Positions 15,067 through 18,180 of a stretch of DNA of 18,180 nt are shown in pieces; position 1 is the first letter of the stretch, and each line of letters starts with the position of its first letter. This stretch comes from Ephemerocybe angulata (taxonomy: Eukaryota > Basidiomycota > Agaricomycetes > Agaricales > Psathyrellaceae). The notes under the pieces are model-generated. The model ran no database searches, was not told the DNA's origin, and saw nothing but the letters and a program-made list of their open reading frames with translations. Where the stretch lies: positions 1 through 18,180 of the forward strand of contig JAACJK010000161.1 in NCBI GenBank assembly GCA_013368325.1, given 5' to 3'. The translations under genes and the position numbers were made by a program.

Positions 15067-17906
15067 AAAACATTAGCTAGAAAGGCAACAGGTAAATTAT
15101 TAAATTGGAAAAAACTTCTCATTCGATTTTATTTCTTATTCAATTTTAGACAAAAAATTGTTAAGAAAAGCAGTAGAGTATTTCTTTGAAAAAGAAGTAT
15201 TCAATATTAAAGACGATCATCACATAATGGTATCTTTCAGACTAGTTACAAACGATAATATACCTAAAACATTAGGACAAATGGTATTTTTAAACAAAAC
15301 TAACGAATCATTAGAATTCTACATCCAATATTTATGGACTTGTTAAATAAAAAACAAGATGGATACAACAACGTTGAATTAAGAAAAGTAGTATTCAGTT
15401 TTGGAATTAGAAAGGGTTTAGCTAAGGAAAATCAATTGGAAATTAAAGAACGAGATCTTAACACAATAAATTATTATAAATATCAGATTCCTATTACTTT
15501 AAATCCACTAGAATTTGGTACTCCGTTAACAGATTTAGTTACTACCGATAAAGGATCTGAATTTATTGTGACTACTCACAATAACAATTTCTTTGAAATA
15601 CATCCTACTGTTGTAGATGGTAAAATAATTAATAATATTAAATTTACACCTAAGGGTAATTCAAAAAAAACACAAATAAAAATAGTTGATAAACAAATAA
15701 ACGACAACTATTTCATAAGAACAATTGACGACCCTAGTAGATTAGTAGCTAAGGACAGAATTTATGTATGTAATCTTATAACTAACCAGGAAGAGTTAAA
15801 TTTTGAACAGAAACCTACACGGTTCCTTTCGAAAATTAAACCTGAAACTAAGTACATTAAAGATTTTCTTACTTTAGATATAGAAACCTACATCGAGGCT
15901 AAACATAATGGCGAACAAGTAATGGTTCCGTACTTAATCAGCTTTTTCGATGGCTCCTCAAAAATAAGTTTTTTTCTTAAGTGATTACATTTCTGTTAAA
16001 GAAATGATGTTTGATTGTATAAATACACTAACTCATAAGAAAAACGACAGAAAAAACATTTATATTCATAACCTAGCTAACTTTGATAGTGTTTTCTTAA
16101 TGCCTTACTTGATAGAATATGGTAAAGTATCTCCTTTAATTAATAATAACAAATTAATTTCTTTCGATTTCACAAAAACAACCGTTCTGGTCCAGTAACT
16201 TTAAAATTTGTGGATAGCTATCAAATCCTTTTAGGTAACCTAAGGATCTAGCTAAATCATTTAACGGTAATTCACAAAAGGATTTCTTTCCTCATGGGTT
16301 TGTAAACAAAAATAACTTAGACTATATTGGACCTGTTCCATCAATTGAATTTTTCCCAGATATTACACAGGATGAGTACAATAGTTATGCTTCAAAATTC
16401 AATAATAATTGGATACTTAAAGCTGAAGCTATTAAGTACTGCCAACTGGACTGTATCTCTCTACATGAAGTACTATCAAAGTTCGGCTTATTAATTTGAA
16501 ATAGATGGAAACTTAATATTTCTAAATATCCGACTATTACTAGTCTAACTTTTGGAATTTATAGGGCACATTTTAAGGCAAATCTTAATATACCTACTCT
16601 TGAGAGCACTCTTCAAAAACAAATCAGAACATCTTACACTGGAGGGGCTACTGACATGTATTTGCCTACAAATGTTATACCCGACTCAGTTTCAACGAGA
16701 AATAATTTATACTATTATGATGTAAACAGTTTGTATCCTTATATCATGCAAAACGTCGAGGTGCCTATAGGATATCCAATTAGATTTGAAGGTGACCCTA
16801 CAGGCTACTTTCCGGATAAGCAAGGTTTCTTCTACTGTAAAGTTACGGCTCCTTTAGGCTTGAAACATCCAATTATACAGAAAAAAACTGTTATAAACAG
16901 CGTAGAAAGTACTTGCTCGGTCCTGGGAGAATTTTATGCTAACCTTTATTCGGAAGAAATAAAGAATGCTCAGAAATTCGGATACCAGTTTGAAATATTA
17001 AGTGGGATATTATTTACTGAAAAGGCAAACATTTTCAAGGATTATATTACAGAACTTTACAGTCTTAGATCCGAGTATAGCAAATCAGACCCTATGAACT
17101 TCATTGCAAAAATATTAATGAATAGCTTATATGGGCGCTTCGGAATGCAGGATCAGTTCAAATCCTTCGAGATTTTGAATAAAGACAGTTTTAACCAGTT
17201 ATTAACCATCATTAATAAAAATACTATAAATAACATCGAATCTATTAATTCCATAGGCCATAGCCATGCACTAGTGACGTTTACTCAAGACCAAACTGAT
17301 AGAATGTTCGATAGCTTGAATATTCATTCTAGTACGAATGTGGCTATCTAGTGCTATTTCGGCTATGGTAGGGTTTTTATGAGTAAATTCAAAAATAACG
17401 ATGACCTGGAATTTTCTACTCCGATACCGATAGCATAGTAGTAGATAAGGACACGCAACAAATGGCACTCTAATGCCTGGTATAATCGGTAGTGATATCG
17501 GGCAATTAAAGTTAGAGCATAATATTAAAAAAGGCTTATTCATAAGCCCAAGGCATACGTTTTAGAATTAGAAACCGGAAAAATGGTAGTTAAAATTAAG
17601 GGTCTTTCTTCTAAGGTGGCTAATAATACTGGCTTATCCTTTAATGATTTCTACGAAATACTAAATAAAGACAGCTCCCTATCTATCCAACAAGATAAAT
17701 GGGCAAAAAATAAAGAAGCTGTTAATATTCAAATACTCAGCCATTCTTATAAGGTTCAAATCAACGCGAATAAGCGTAAGTTAGTTTATAATAGTAAAGG
17801 ATTATTGATTAATACGATACCTTACATAGTAAAGTCTGAATTATTCACAATTAAGGTTAAAGGCCACGGTCCTAAAACTGAGGTTATAGAATCTATAGTT
17901 AATTAA
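15067..17906 (+). pseudogene. dpo, plasmid-type protein-primed family B DNA polymerase, right copy, frameshifted
   Basis: Polymerase of the kind carried by linear fungal mitochondrial plasmids (invertrons), which replicate from a terminal protein bound to the 5' ends. Exonuclease motifs: DIET at 15877-15888, HNLANFD ending at 16087, YCQLD at 16437-16451. Polymerase motifs: DVNSLYPY at 16719-16742 (Pol A), KILMNSLYG at 17109-17135 (Pol B), YSDTDS at 17417-17434 (Pol C), all with their catalytic residues. About 945 codons is within the family range. Frame breaks occur near 15110, 15346, 15985, 16198, 17351 and between 17434 and 17583, and a TGA lies in frame at 16497-16499. No in-frame ATG marks the start; a TTG at 15158 is possible, but similarity-like sequence (GKLLNWKNF in the left-arm frame) extends upstream to about 15067. 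The stop is TAA at 17904. No partner RNA polymerase or recognisable terminal-protein gene is seen. Confidence 0.9.
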
Positions 17907-17930
17907 CCCTAACCCCACCCTCTCCTCCTC
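17904..17930. repeat. C-rich, telomere-like tract at the dpo stop (right)
   Basis: TTAACCCTAACCCCACCC followed by TCTCCTCCTC, starting with the dpo stop codon. Mirror of 711-737. It is the most C-rich part of the outer arm. Confidence 0.5.
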
Positions 17931-17936
17931 AGCTTT

Positions 17937-17974
17937 AATTTGAATAAAACTCGCGGGAATTATAAAACTTGCGG
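17937..17974. repeat. Two-copy tandem repeat, right copy
   Basis: Mirror of 666-704: ATAAAACTCGCGGG followed by ATAAAACTTGCGG. The second unit lacks a final G here. Confidence 0.55.
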
Positions 17975-18091
17975 TATTATAAAGATTTGTTTAATTATCC
18001 TTAAGGAAGAGATCGAAATTAGAGAAATGGGATTTAAATGATAGTGAGAGTATTTTAGAGAGTTGTTTATTTTTTAAAATAAAAATAAACG

Positions 18092-18118
18092 GTAGGTACG
18101 GACTAAGTCCTGCCCTAC
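18092..18118. repeat. Nested GC-rich hairpin, right copy
   Basis: GTAGG/CCTAC outer and GGAC/GTCC inner stems, mirror of 520-546. Both arms keep the pairing exactly. The bases from here to the window end are AT-rich flank with no gene. Confidence 0.6.
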
Positions 18119-18180
18119 ATTTTTTATTTAACAAGGCATATTTAGTCTCATGCTAGTATCTTAACAGGTCATGTATAAAA

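Larger units (their letters stand above)
9355..18180 (+). repeat. Right arm of the giant inverted repeat
   Basis: Partner of 457-9240. It begins at TACTTAA-T(n)-GTTA and is still matching at the last base of the window, so its outer end is not seen. All genes in it are on the + strand, directed away from the centre. Confidence 0.95.

Noticed and set aside
15158..15160. TTG as the certain start of dpo
   Set aside because: Comparing the two arms shows that the same frame, with protein-like sequence, continues upstream to about 15067. The TTG is probably internal.
17271..17543. ORF of 90 codons on the - strand
   Set aside because: Antisense shadow of the dpo Pol C region.

Overview
The window is fungal mitochondrial DNA. 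It is very AT-rich and carries a mitochondrial small-subunit rRNA, four mitochondrial-type tRNAs, NADH dehydrogenase subunit 1 (nad1) and a plasmid-type, protein-primed family B DNA polymerase (dpo). The rRNA 530 loop (GTGCCAGAAGACTCGG) is of fungal mitochondrial type. A linear mtDNA of the kind described in some chytrids would fit the dpo, the large inverted duplication and the hairpin-rich spacers, but the lineage cannot be fixed from the sequence alone.

Almost the whole window is one giant head-to-head palindrome. The left arm (about 457-9240) is the reverse complement of the right arm (about 9355-18180). An asymmetric spacer of about 114 bp (9241-9354) separates them. The right edge cuts the right arm, so the mirror of bases 1-456 is not visible.

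Going outward from the centre, each arm has the same order: nad1, hairpin-rich spacer with a 34-codon ORF, rns, a poly-G/C tract, tRNA-Ala(UGC), tRNA-Trp(CCA), tRNA-Leu(UAA), tRNA-Ile(GAU), dpo, then a flank with GC-rich hairpins. In the right arm all of these genes read away from the centre on the + strand. In the left arm they read away on the - strand.

The arms differ by many 1-2 nt indels, mostly in homopolymers, and by few substitutions. Both nad1 copies and both dpo copies are frameshifted, at different places. At one nad1 T-run the arms have 8 and 6 T while the family reading frame needs 7. This looks like uncorrected long-read error more than gene decay, so each gene is best read by comparing arms. 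One exception is an in-frame TGA in dpo that is identical in both arms.

The spacers are built from a few families of short modular hairpins. Family A runs TATCAC-T(n)-loop-A(n)-GTCAA. Family B runs CCAGTTA-T(n)-A(n)-TTAGAATGGCCAG. Related units end in GGCC or GGGC. Some sit inside others, and one pair looks like an empty and a filled site. These nested hairpins, the palindrome centre and the dpo are the most interesting parts of the window.
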